Shown here: positions 15,162 through 23,174 of the stretch, piece after piece
How the letters are laid out: each line of letters begins with the position of its first letter
Numbering within the stretch: position 1 is the first letter of the stretch
Source: Cyanothece sp. UBA12306
GTDB taxonomy: Bacteria > Cyanobacteriota > Cyanobacteriia > Cyanobacteriales > Microcystaceae
DNA: 23,322 nt
Assembly: GCA_003448685.1 (NCBI GenBank)
Contig: DLXW01000252.1
Span: forward strand, 7,660 to 30,981
Direction of reading: 5' to 3'
The notes under the pieces: model-generated
Told to the model about the DNA's origin: nothing
Database searches by the model: none
What the model saw: only the letters and a program-made list of their open reading frames with translations
Made by a program: the position numbers and the translations under genes

Positions 15162-16184
15162 TTAGGATTCACTCACAAGCGATCGCCAGACAGGGGCATA
15201 GGTTTGTAAAGCTTTCATATATTGAGCCCTTTCAAAGGCGGAGGGATCAGGACAATGGAGTTGACTTAAACTACCTTGCATTTGTTTGATGGATTCGTAT
15301 TCATTTTCCTCCATCCAACGAATCATCCCTTCTTCTAAGGTACTAATATAACCAATCCCGTGACGTAATAAAACACTGACCATTTGAGTAATTTTCGCCC
15401 CAGTCATCACCATTTTTAAAACATCAGTTGTGTGATGAATGCCACTGGTGGCGGCTAAGTCGGCCTCAATCCTACCATAAAGAATGGCGATCCAACGCAT
15501 GGGTAGCCTTAGGGCTTGGGGGGTACTTAAAAGAACGTTGGGATAAACTTCGAGGTTTTCTAGATCAATATCCGGCTGATAGAAACGATTAAAAAATACT
15601 AATCCGTCAGCCCCTGCTTCAGCTAAGCGTTTAGCCATATTAGCCGTATTACTGAAATAGGGGCTAATTTTGATGGCTACGGGAATTTTAATTTCTGCTT
15701 TGACAGTTCGGAGGATATCAAGATAATTCTGTTCTACTTCTCCCCCTGGAATATCTAAATCTGTGGGAACATAGTAGATATTCAATTCTAGGGCATCAGC
15801 CCCTGCTTGTTCGATTTGTTGGGCATAATCTAACCAACCTCCTAAAGTAGATCCATTCAGACTGGCAATAATGGGAATATCGACCATTTCTTTGGCTTGG
15901 CGAATATGATTAAGATATTCTTGGGACCCAATGTGGAAGATTTCGGGTTCAGGGAAGTAGGTTAGGGCTTCAGCAAAGCTTTCTGTTCCATAGGTCAAAT
16001 GATGGTGCAATTCTAGGCGTTCTTGTCGTAATTGTTCCTCAAAAAAGGAGTGCAGAACTACCGCAGCAGCCCCCGCTTCTTCCATCCGTTTTAGGTTGTC
16101 GAGATCTTCGGTTAAGGGTGCGCAAGAACCGACTACAAGAGGTGATTTCAGGGTTAAACCTAGATAGGTTGTTGTTAAATCCAT
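15162..16184 (-). CDS. Dihydroorotate dehydrogenase-like flavoprotein
   Basis: 340 aa TIM-barrel protein of the DHODH-like family: MDLTTTYLGLTLKSPLVVGSC at the N-terminus, SLNGSTLGGW at ~108-117, ALELNIYYVP, VAIKISPY (FMN-binding Lys), GADGLVFFNRF, and a glycine-containing TSGIHHTTDV replacing the usual phosphate loop. It differs from true class 1A PyrD and is annotated in related genomes as dihydroorotate dehydrogenase-like, often next to pyruvate:ferredoxin oxidoreductase genes. The electron donor and product are unknown. It lies directly upstream of phosphofructokinase in the same operon, which suggests a link to central carbon or fermentative metabolism rather than pyrimidine synthesis. 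Confidence 0.85.
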   Translation of the reverse strand: MDLTTTYLGLTLKSPLVVGSCAPLTEDLDNLKRMEEAGAAAVVLHSFFEEQLRQERLELHHHLTYGTESFAEALTYFPEPEIFHIGSQEYLNHIRQAKEMVDIPIIASLNGSTLGGWLDYAQQIEQAGADALELNIYYVPTDLDIPGGEVEQNYLDILRTVKAEIKIPVAIKISPYFSNTANMAKRLAEAGADGLVFFNRFYQPDIDLENLEVYPNVLLSTPQALRLPMRWIAILYGRIEADLAATSGIHHTTDVLKMVMTGAKITQMVSVLLRHGIGYISTLEEGMIRWMEENEYESIKQMQGSLSQLHCPDPSAFERAQYMKALQTYAPVWRSLVSES

Positions 16185-16277
16185 TTTTAACTAGTCAATA
16201 ATTTAATAACTTCCTAGACACATAATCAAATATTAGGGGAAAATTCCTCAGAAGAAGAAAACTTTATAAAGATTTAA

Positions 16278-16307
16278 TTGACTCAAACATAATAATTTTT
16301 CTAGACT
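16278..16307 (+). promoter_or_regulatory. Candidate promoter of the beta-propeller gene
   Basis: TTGACT (16278-16283) and TAGACT (16302-16307) with 18-bp spacing, about 47 bp before the ATG, in a 169-bp divergent intergenic region. The -35 is good and the -10 matches four of six. Confidence 0.35.
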
Positions 16308-16353
16308 TACTGGCGAAAATATTAAATTAATTTGATAATTACAAACACACATC

Positions 16354-17523
16354 ATGAATTCTCCTCAAAGTCTTTTAAAAGCTTCAACTTTTAGCTATGT
16401 TACCCTATCTATATTCTCAGTGGGAATTCAACAGGCCAATGCCGCTAATTTTAGTCAAGGACAAGTAGTCATAGCTAATCGTAATAGCGGGAATATATCT
16501 GTTATTAATGTTGCCAATAACCAAGTAGTTCAAAATGTAGCTCTACCCTTTGATCTAGGTGCAGGAGAACAGGCACCAGAACCTATGTATGTTGTCTATC
16601 TCCCCAGTAAACAACAGGTGGCTGTAGGCGATCGCGCTAATGATCGGATTGTTTTTTTCAACCAAAAAGACTATGGCGTTGTTGATACAGTCAATGTTGG
16701 GAATGGGGTTTTTCATATGTGGGCTGATCCTGTTGACAATCAACTATGGGTCAATAATGATGAAGATAGAACAATTAGCGTCATCGATCTGATGTCTAAG
16801 AGTGTTGTAGAAACTATCGATGTTTCTGGAGTTGACCCCTCTAATACTGACAAACCGCATGATGTTATTCTAGATCCATCAGGAAATAGTGCCTATGTCA
16901 GTTTTGTGGGTCTTCCTGGAGCCAACGATCTAGTGGTTAAATATAGTACCAATAACTTTACAGAACTCGAACGTGCATTTGTCGGGAAAGATCCTCACCT
17001 GTCACTTACTTCGACTAATAATCTTCTTTATGTACCAACCCAAGATAATGATGAAGTTAGGCTATTGAATAGAGATACTTTAGACTTTGTTGATTCTATT
17101 GCTGTTCCTGGCGCTCATGGTGCAGGAATGTCGCCTAACGGTCAAAATTTCTATACCACTAATCTTCCCAGTAATGGACCGATGGGTTTATTTACGATTG
17201 ATACAACAACTAATGTACTTGTTGGTGACACCAATGGAGTTGATACACCAGTTGCCACACCTCATAATGTTGTAGTAACAGGTAATGGTGAAAAATTGTA
17301 TGTTACCCACTCTGGTGCCTCATCAAGTACCGTTAGCGTTTATACTCTTGATGATCCTAACTTACCTGTCCTGCAAGATAGTATCATTGTTGGTGGTAAT
17401 AATCCTTTTGGATTGGCTTTTGTCGCCTCAGTCCCTGAACCATCTTCTGTTTTAGGGTTATGCGCTTTAGGTGCTATTACAGGAACTAGTTCATTATTCA
17501 AAAGACAGACTCGTAAAAAGTAG
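16354..17523 (+). CDS. YVTN-type beta-propeller protein with PEP-CTERM sorting signal
   Basis: 389 aa. Signal peptide 1-30 ends ANA/A. Repeated blades of the YVTN/NHL sort follow, for example GNISVINVANNQVVQNV (46-62), RTISVIDLMSKSVVETIDV, NDEVRLLNRDTLDFV and GEKLYVTHSGASSSTVSVY. The C-terminus is a PEP-CTERM tripartite signal: VPEP at 360-363, a hydrophobic stretch to ~381, and basic KRQTRKK. The protein is thus exported and probably processed by an exosortase-type system; no exosortase gene is in the window. The ligand or role of the propeller is unknown. It is transcribed divergently from the DHODH-like gene. Confidence 0.88.
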   Translation: MNSPQSLLKASTFSYVTLSIFSVGIQQANAANFSQGQVVIANRNSGNISVINVANNQVVQNVALPFDLGAGEQAPEPMYVVYLPSKQQVAVGDRANDRIVFFNQKDYGVVDTVNVGNGVFHMWADPVDNQLWVNNDEDRTISVIDLMSKSVVETIDVSGVDPSNTDKPHDVILDPSGNSAYVSFVGLPGANDLVVKYSTNNFTELERAFVGKDPHLSLTSTNNLLYVPTQDNDEVRLLNRDTLDFVDSIAVPGAHGAGMSPNGQNFYTTNLPSNGPMGLFTIDTTTNVLVGDTNGVDTPVATPHNVVVTGNGEKLYVTHSGASSSTVSVYTLDDPNLPVLQDSIIVGGNNPFGLAFVASVPEPSSVLGLCALGAITGTSSLFKRQTRKK

Positions 17524-17738
17524 GACTTGACTTTTCTATGGGAAATAGGGGATGGTTAACGAACTAAAAACTTCTTGTTTTAAAAAGCTAGGTCTTAGAC
17601 CTTATTATTTCCGCTAAATTCCCCTTTCTTATAATACAATTATTTACACAATAATAACATTATTAGTTATTTAACGATAAGATAAGAATAGAATGAAAGT
17701 TTAGAAACTTCCATTATTCTCGAAGCAATAAATTTTTA

Positions 17739-17757
17739 TTGTTAAAATTCTTAACAA
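17739..17757. promoter_or_regulatory. Inverted repeat before the 159-aa gene
   Basis: Perfect 7-bp arms TTGTTAA/TTAACAA around a 5-bp centre, 12 bp before the ATG. TTGTTA here and TATAAT at 17763-17768 also have 18-bp spacing, but that would start transcription inside the gene. It could be an operator or an RNA hairpin over the start; AT-rich chance is possible. Confidence 0.35.
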
Positions 17758-17769
17758 AAAGCTATAATT

Positions 17770-18249
17770 ATGGCTAAACCTACCCAAGCTCATTTAAGTC
17801 GGACTCTCAAGAGAAACGAATATCAGGCCATCAAACAAAGAACTAAAGACCAGATGGAATATTATATGGGCGCTAAGCTCATTGAAGTTGGTGTGAACCC
17901 AAAATCAGCCATTTATCGTTGGTCACTAGAAATAAAAAATAATCAAGAAATTTGGACTTATAGTGCTTATTGGGGTGACTCCAAAGAGCAACTACTGTCA
18001 GGAAAAATGCCGTTAACAGGTACTGAATTAATTGATTGTGCTAGGGCAAATGCCGCACAAGGATTAGAAATTACTGCTCAATTGTGTGGTTATCAAAATG
18101 ATATTAATCAGTTTCAAGAAGCTTTGCAAGAAGCAGGAAACAAAACAGGAATCACCATTGAATCTTTAGGAGATTTATTAACAAAAACTCAAAATAATCG
18201 AAGACAAAAAGGGCATGAAGTTGCTCCCGATAGCTTGTCTTCTTTATAG
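17770..18249 (+). CDS. Hypothetical cyanobacterial protein, 159 aa
   Basis: No family recognised. The protein is soluble and mixed alpha/beta: a basic N-terminal helix (residues 1-30), a beta-rich centre with many aromatics (YRWSLEIKNNQEIWTYSAYW, ~49-68), then helices with a TELIDCARANAAQGLEITAQLCGY block and a polar tail. There are no membrane segments or signal peptide. Two cysteines (89 and ~106) are the only ones. It is flanked by ~250-bp non-coding gaps, so it probably has its own promoter. Codon use looks like that of its neighbours, and the clean start and length make it a credible gene. Confidence 0.65.
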   Translation: MAKPTQAHLSRTLKRNEYQAIKQRTKDQMEYYMGAKLIEVGVNPKSAIYRWSLEIKNNQEIWTYSAYWGDSKEQLLSGKMPLTGTELIDCARANAAQGLEITAQLCGYQNDINQFQEALQEAGNKTGITIESLGDLLTKTQNNRRQKGHEVAPDSLSSL

Positions 18250-18515
18250 TTTAACTGTTAGAATTTTCTATTATAGGGATATTTATAGCAGTTCTCATAC
18301 TCTTGAATTACAAGGGTTTTTGGTATTAGAGAAGACCGGAACAGAAAATTAAAGTTAAAGTGTATTTCGTGAGTCCGAGAAACACTATAAAAAATTTGTA
18401 GACAATAATCAAAGTGGATACAATTGTCTCGACTTAAGGTTTATTTAATAGATATAATAATAAAAAATTACTATGATCTTTATCAAAAATATATAGCTAT
18501 TAATAAAAGGGTGTA

Positions 18516-20426
18516 ATGATGAATGTACGCTGGTATATTTCTTTAGTAATAATGGGTGTTTTTCTACCTAATTCAATAGTAATAGCTCAAGATATTGCTT
18601 CAGATCTTGAAAAAATACCAGTAAGATTGTCGGATTCCCAATCTTATGCCGAATTTTATCGTCAAAATTCTTTATCTGAAGATAAGTTGCTTTCAGAAGC
18701 GATCGCACCTAAAAAGAAACCCGAGAGTAAAAAAACTTCTGAACCAGCATCAACAACAACAAAAACTCAACCTAATGTAGAAGATTCCAGTCCAGAAGAG
18801 GAGGCTTCAAACAAAGGTTGTAATGCAGCTTTTCCCGAATTTGCTTACCCAAATGAAACAGAAACAGAAACTGTCGCCCAAAAAACTAATGAATCTTCTT
18901 CTCCCCTAGATCAAGTAATTACCATCAATAAACAACCCGTTCCACCGGAAACCGATACTGAAGTCTCAGAAAATAAAGAGGAAATAGAAGAGATAGAAGA
19001 AAAGACACCTTCACCTGAAGAAATTAACCGTTATCAAACCCTAGCTAAAGCAGATCATCTTTATCGTTGTGGAGATACCCTTCTAGCAGAAAGGTTTTAT
19101 CGAGAGATAAAAACCCCTTTTGAAGCCGAAAAAAACACTAATCGAGAAACTACCCCTGAACCTATTTATGAAGCAAAATATCTTTTACCAGCAGGGGGAG
19201 TTTATTGGCGATTATATCAAGAAAGTTTACAAGAAAATCATACTTATAAAAGTAAAAAAATAAGTGCACTCAAACTATTAACTGAAAAACATCCAGAATT
19301 TATTCCAGGACATTTACATTATGCCGAAGTTCTCGAAGAAAACAATCAAGAAGAAGCAGCGTCAAAAATATTAGAAAATGCTGCTAGTTTGTATCCCAAT
19401 GAACCATCCTTAGTAGCGGCTAAAATTAAAGAAGATGAAGAAGCCGAAAATTGGTTAGCCGCTTCCTTGACTGCTCGTCAATTTTTTCTGTTTAATCAAG
19501 ATCACTTTCGCGCCCCCGAATTTAAGAAATTAGCCGATCAAAATTTAAGACGCTACCAAGAAAAACTCAGGGGCGAAATGACCTGGAATTTTGTTGGTAA
19601 TGCGGTTATGGGTGGTATTGGGGTAGCTTTGATGGGCAATGTTTTTGCCCCTCTTTCTACCTTAGAAACTAGCTATTTATTATTACAAGGAGAATCAGTT
19701 ATTGGGAAAAATTATGCCAATGGAGTGAAAAACCAAGTAACTTTGGTAGAAGATCCTGAAGTAGAAGAATACATTGATGAAATTGGCCAAAAATTGGCAT
19801 CTGTAGCCGGAAGAGATGAGTTTGAATATGAATTTTACGTCATCATGGACGAAAATATTAACGCTTTTGCTTTACCTGGGGGTAAGATTTTTATTAATGC
19901 AGGGGCGATCGCTAAAACTAATTCAGAAGCCGAAATCGCCGGATTAATTGCCCATGAATTAGCCCATACCGTCCTCTCCCACGGTTTCCAACAAATGACT
20001 CAAGGCAGTTTTGCTGGTAGTGTGGTTCAATATATCCCTTATGTGGGAGGAATTGCCGGAAATTTAATCGTCCTTAACTATAGTCGAGGTATGGAAAAAC
20101 AGGCGGATCAATTTGGAACTAGGTTACTCGCAGCGAGTGGTTATGCTGCTGATGGGATGAGGAATTTAATGGTAATTATGGAAGCAGAAGATAAAAATAG
20201 TCCCCCTGCTTGGTTGTCTTCTCACCCCGATACCAGCGATCGCGTTGAATATCTTGAAAAGGCGGTTGTTCGTTATAATTTCAACCGTTACGCCTATGAA
20301 GGGGTGGAAAAACATTACAAAATTAAGCAAAAAGTCACTAATTTGTTAGCAGAATTTAAAAAGGAACAAGAAGGAGAAGAAGAAGAGAACAAAGAAGATA
20401 AACCACAAAAAAAACAAGAAAATTGA
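18516..20426 (+). CDS. M48-family zinc metalloprotease, BepA/YfgC-like
   Basis: 636 aa. Residues 1-24 (from MM; ATG 18519 is equally possible) form a signal peptide ending IAQ. Residues ~30-170 are a low-complexity, acidic and Ser/Thr/Pro-rich linker. Residues ~171-345 are helical and TPR-like. The M48 domain (~395-600) has the zinc motif HELAH at 480-484 and the third ligand Glu527 in MEKQADQFG. The C-terminus is a highly charged Glu/Lys tail. In E. coli, BepA-type proteases degrade or assist outer-membrane proteins in the periplasm; a similar envelope quality-control role is inferred. AAGG at 18507-18510 serves as ribosome binding site. The linker and TPR-like part lie N-terminal to the protease, the reverse of E. 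coli BepA. Confidence 0.85.
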   Translation: MMNVRWYISLVIMGVFLPNSIVIAQDIASDLEKIPVRLSDSQSYAEFYRQNSLSEDKLLSEAIAPKKKPESKKTSEPASTTTKTQPNVEDSSPEEEASNKGCNAAFPEFAYPNETETETVAQKTNESSSPLDQVITINKQPVPPETDTEVSENKEEIEEIEEKTPSPEEINRYQTLAKADHLYRCGDTLLAERFYREIKTPFEAEKNTNRETTPEPIYEAKYLLPAGGVYWRLYQESLQENHTYKSKKISALKLLTEKHPEFIPGHLHYAEVLEENNQEEAASKILENAASLYPNEPSLVAAKIKEDEEAENWLAASLTARQFFLFNQDHFRAPEFKKLADQNLRRYQEKLRGEMTWNFVGNAVMGGIGVALMGNVFAPLSTLETSYLLLQGESVIGKNYANGVKNQVTLVEDPEVEEYIDEIGQKLASVAGRDEFEYEFYVIMDENINAFALPGGKIFINAGAIAKTNSEAEIAGLIAHELAHTVLSHGFQQMTQGSFAGSVVQYIPYVGGIAGNLIVLNYSRGMEKQADQFGTRLLAASGYAADGMRNLMVIMEAEDKNSPPAWLSSHPDTSDRVEYLEKAVVRYNFNRYAYEGVEKHYKIKQKVTNLLAEFKKEQEGEEEENKEDKPQKKQEN

Positions 20427-20483
20427 TAAAAGTCTTCATTTTCACCTTTCAATTACGTCAATCACAGTCTACTTTTGCCTTTT

Positions 20484-20497
20484 GCGTAGCACTATAG
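20484..20497. repeat. Dispersed palindromic repeat, copy D
   Basis: GCGTAGCACTATAG, one mismatch from the core of copy C (10465-10481). It ends two bases before the ATG of the nucleotidyltransferase-fold gene, thereby forming that gene's leader. Confidence 0.5.
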
Positions 20498-20498
20498 T

Positions 20499-21344
20499 AT
20501 GTTTTTAGCAACAGTCAAACCTGGATATAGTCCTCAAGCCCCAGATATCAGCATTGAGACAGATATTTTTGAATTTACCTTGCTACGACAGAGATCTAAT
20601 AGCGATCGCCTGCAAATGAGTGCAGTTCTCACTCAGGGAGCCAGACAACTCTGTATTTGTGGATTAGGACAAACCCATGTATCCCTCTGTGAAACAGAAT
20701 TAGCCCAGGTGATCGCTCAAGCTTTGCTTGGCGAACATTTTTCTCCTGAATTTATCCCCACTGGCAACAAAATGACCTGGATTCAAGATTCAATTGCCCT
20801 CGCTATTGATCTGCAAAGCATTTTGACAGATTTAGAGATTCCCCACTACATCACGGGAGGCGTTGCTGCGGCTACTTACGGTGAACCTAGGACCACCCGC
20901 GATTTAGACATCGTTATTGCCCTAGAGTCAGCCCAACTCACTTCCCTGGTACAGCGATTGGAATGGGAAGGATTCTATGTTCCTGGTGTGGAAGATGTTC
21001 AGTCTGGACGGTTAAAAACTTTGAGCATTACCCATCAAGAAACCATTGCCCGTGCCGATCTTATGGTCGCTGGTAACAGTGATTTTGAACAAGGGCAATT
21101 TAATAGAAGACAAGGGATCAAAATTCCAGATCGAGGCATCCTCTACTTAGCTTCCCCCGAAGATATCATTCTCAACAAATTGCGTTGGGGTATGCAAAGT
21201 CAATCGGAAAAACAATGGCGAGATGTCTTAGGCATTTTAAAAATACAAGGTCAGAATCTTGATTTTAACTACTTACAACAACAGGCAACACTGCTAAAAT
21301 TATTAGCACCATTGAATCAGGCGATCGCAGAAGCTGGATTTTGA
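20499..21344 (+). CDS. Nucleotidyltransferase-fold protein (AbiEii/DUF-type)
   Basis: 281 aa. Residues ~1-90 are an uncharacterised N-terminal region. Residues ~100-235 form a minimal nucleotidyltransferase: ITGGVAAATYGEPRTTRDLDIVI (118-140) contains the GG of the first loop and the DxD metal pair Asp135/Asp137. The later EDIILNKLRW block is typical of AbiEii-like and related cyanobacterial solo NTases. Such proteins can be toxins, but no antitoxin-like gene is adjacent, so the role is open. The ATG at 20499 is the first start after an in-frame stop (20487-20489) and sits on a dispersed repeat. Gene boundaries are otherwise clear. Confidence 0.75.
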   Translation: MFLATVKPGYSPQAPDISIETDIFEFTLLRQRSNSDRLQMSAVLTQGARQLCICGLGQTHVSLCETELAQVIAQALLGEHFSPEFIPTGNKMTWIQDSIALAIDLQSILTDLEIPHYITGGVAAATYGEPRTTRDLDIVIALESAQLTSLVQRLEWEGFYVPGVEDVQSGRLKTLSITHQETIARADLMVAGNSDFEQGQFNRRQGIKIPDRGILYLASPEDIILNKLRWGMQSQSEKQWRDVLGILKIQGQNLDFNYLQQQATLLKLLAPLNQAIAEAGF

Positions 21345-21379
21345 CCAGCCACTTTTGTTGTCATTTATGATAATTCTTA

Positions 21380-21406
21380 TTGCTAATTCTTTGGATAAGG
21401 TATAAT
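21380..21406 (+). promoter_or_regulatory. Candidate promoter of the DUF29 gene
   Basis: A perfect TATAAT (21401-21406) lies 34 bp before the ATG, with TTGCTA (21380-21385) 15 bp upstream. The spacing is slightly short. Confidence 0.4.
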
Positions 21407-21439
21407 CTCATTTTTGTAAATAGTTAAATAGAGGGAAAT

Positions 21440-21907
21440 ATGGCTAATAGTCTTTATGAAACCGATTATGAACAATGGTTAGAAAATCAGGCGATTGCCT
21501 TAAAGGAAAGAAATCCCGATTCATTAGATTGGGATAATTTACTTGAATTATTAGAAATGGGTAATCCAAAAGATCTTGTTGAAAGTAATTTAGTTATCCT
21601 AATTGCTCATTTACTTAAACTGTATGTTCAAAGTGATGCCCCTGATTGGATGACATTAAGCTGGTATCGATCAATTGATGAGCATAGGAATCGTATTTTA
21701 AAATCTAAAAGTAAGTATAAATCAATCAGTAAATTTCTGCCATCGGCCATAGAAAATGCTTATCTTGATGCCCGAAAATTAGCGATTAAAGAGAGCAAAT
21801 TGGCCGATGGACGTAAAGTTAAATTGAGAGATCAGTCAGAATATCCATCTTCTTGTCCATTTTCCCTGGAACAAATTCTTGATGATGATTGGTATCCAAA
21901 AAATTAG
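21440..21907 (+). CDS. DUF29 family protein
   Basis: 155 aa. The start YETDYEQWLENQAIALKER, then LDWDNLLELLEMG and LVILIAHLLKLYVQ, is the DUF29 signature, a family greatly expanded in cyanobacteria. It is helical and soluble, with no assigned biochemical function. GAGGG at 21431-21435 gives a good ribosome binding site four bases before the ATG. The C-terminal Asp-rich tail (LDDDWYP) is family-typical. Confidence 0.9.
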   Translation: MANSLYETDYEQWLENQAIALKERNPDSLDWDNLLELLEMGNPKDLVESNLVILIAHLLKLYVQSDAPDWMTLSWYRSIDEHRNRILKSKSKYKSISKFLPSAIENAYLDARKLAIKESKLADGRKVKLRDQSEYPSSCPFSLEQILDDDWYPKN

Positions 21908-21936
21908 TTTGTGATCTACTGAAGCTGTAGCTACTT

Positions 21937-22074
21937 CTACGGGGTTTCGGTAACACCATCACTCGAAACCACTGTTGCTGAGACTGAACCATCAGAAGTC
22001 TCGTCCCACCAGTTATCGTTGTAGGAGAGGCAGAGGAGAAAGTCCCTTTTTCTTCCCCTGCTCCCTCTGCTTAT
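21937..22074 (-). pseudogene. Possible degraded C-terminus of a TnpB/transposase-like gene
   Basis: On the reverse strand a 45-codon frame without a start reads NDNWWDETSDGSVSATVV, SSDGVTETP and ends at TAG 21937-21939. A one-base shift lets the reading continue as EVATASVDHKL. Ser/Thr/Val-rich tails of this kind are familiar from cyanobacterial IS200/IS605-type TnpB proteins, but no zinc-finger or RuvC motif remains, so the identity is a guess from composition. Confidence 0.22.
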
Positions 22075-22425
22075 CTAAACAGACAATTTTCCTTAACCTA
22101 CGAAGTATTGCCTTAAGTCTAACTGAGGTACGCAGTATTAGCTTTCCTTGATTAAAATCCCCCAAAGTGACAGAAGAAAAAATTACCTAAGTAAAATTAA
22201 TTAACCATTGTACAACACAACTAAAATAGCTGTATTTCTCTTCTAATCTCTCATTATTTATACTAAGCTCAATTTTTCTACCATAAATTCTATCTAAATA
22301 AACAGATTTTCGATAATAACCTGTGAACTCTTGTTTTCGCTCGATTCTTTTTCTAACATTAACTAGAAAATTTATGTTGCATGACTATTTATGCTATCTC
22401 ATGGTGACATAAAACACAACAATTA

Positions 22426-22441
22426 TGTGATTTATATCAAA
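22426..22441. promoter_or_regulatory. CRP-type site and promoter of pilin-like gene 1
   Basis: TGTGATTTATATCAAA fits the TGTGA-N6-TCACA palindrome (right half TCAAA). A perfect TATAAT follows at 22463-22468, putting the site centre about 41.5 bp before the predicted transcription start, the class II CRP activator position. There is no good -35, as expected for an activator-dependent promoter. Confidence 0.55.
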
Positions 22442-22567
22442 AATAGTGAAAATTTTTATACGTATAATACCTAGAAAGAAACTACTTAAAAAAAAGCTCA
22501 CTATGTAGTTTCATTTAATGTATTTTAACTAAGCTTTTGTAGTCATTAAAATTTTAGGATTAAAAAA

Positions 22568-23020
22568 ATGAATTTAATTGAACAATCTGCTGTTACAATT
22601 ATTACCGGAGTTTTAGCAGCGATAAGTGTGCCAAATTTTTTAGGCTTATACAATAATTACAAGCTTAATAATGCTACTACTAATATTTATTGGTCATTAG
22701 TTGAAGCCCAAAAAAAAGCCCAACAGCACTCAAAAAAATGTACTTTAAACTTGCCAGAAGCGCCCCTAAGTGATCAATCTGTAATGACCAGTTCACCGGC
22801 TGATTGCTTAGTCTCAAGTTATCGTCAATTATCTGAAGGTATCGTGTTAAAAACTGATCTCGAAAATATCATATTTTCTTTTCGGGGACTTCCTACGGAA
22901 ACTGGAACTATTATCGTTTCTTTACCCAAAGGAACTAATGAAAAACGATGTGTTGAAATTGTTGATAATCTAGGACTTATTCAACAAGGAATTTATAAAA
23001 ATTCTAACTGCCAATTCTAA
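22568..23020 (+). CDS. Pilin-like protein lacking a prepilin leader, copy 1
   Basis: 150 aa. The N-terminus MNLIEQSAVTIITGVLAAISV matches the mature type IV pilin helix (FTLIE...), with Met in place of Phe+1 and Glu at position 5, but with no prepilin leader or G/F cleavage site. The only upstream in-frame codons (after TAA 22547-22549) give NFRIKK, not a leader. Residues ~1-24 are the hydrophobic helix; the rest is a GspH/FimT-like globular domain with cysteines at 59, 80, 128 and 148. AGGA at 22556-22559 is the ribosome binding site. It is paralogous to the next gene (39 of the first 49 residues identical). It may be a minor pilin or pseudopilin inserted without processing, or it may not assemble at all. 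Confidence 0.75.
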   Translation: MNLIEQSAVTIITGVLAAISVPNFLGLYNNYKLNNATTNIYWSLVEAQKKAQQHSKKCTLNLPEAPLSDQSVMTSSPADCLVSSYRQLSEGIVLKTDLENIIFSFRGLPTETGTIIVSLPKGTNEKRCVEIVDNLGLIQQGIYKNSNCQF

Positions 23021-23068
23021 TTATTAATTATCTTTTTTACTCCGTAAAAACACCTGACTTTTTTAATA

Positions 23069-23084
23069 TGTGATCGAGATCACT
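23069..23084. promoter_or_regulatory. CRP-type site and promoter of pilin-like gene 2
   Basis: TGTGATCGAGATCACT has perfect GTGATC/GATCAC arms and is very close to the Synechocystis SYCRP1 consensus (TGTGATCTAGATCACA). TATGAT at 23107-23112 is the -10 candidate; the site-to-box distance (38 bp) matches that of copy 1 (37 bp). Confidence 0.68.
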
Positions 23085-23174
23085 GATATTTGTGTGTTGT
23101 TGTCACTATGATCTTAAGTAAACAAAATTACAACATGATTGTTCTGTAGTTATTAAATTGATTAGGACTGAAAC

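Larger units (their letters stand above)
21908..22567. other. 660-bp stretch without a convincing gene
   Basis: The left ~170 bp are richer in GC than the rest and carry a possible transposase relic (see separate entry) and a C/T-rich tract with GCAGAGG/CCTCTGC arms (22030-22036, 22064-22070). At 22100-22150 two imperfect copies of a TACGNAGTATT segment lie ~40 bp apart. From ~22200 to 22420 the DNA is plain AT-rich and I see nothing. The right end holds the CRP-type site and promoter of the first pilin-like gene. Confidence 0.6.
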
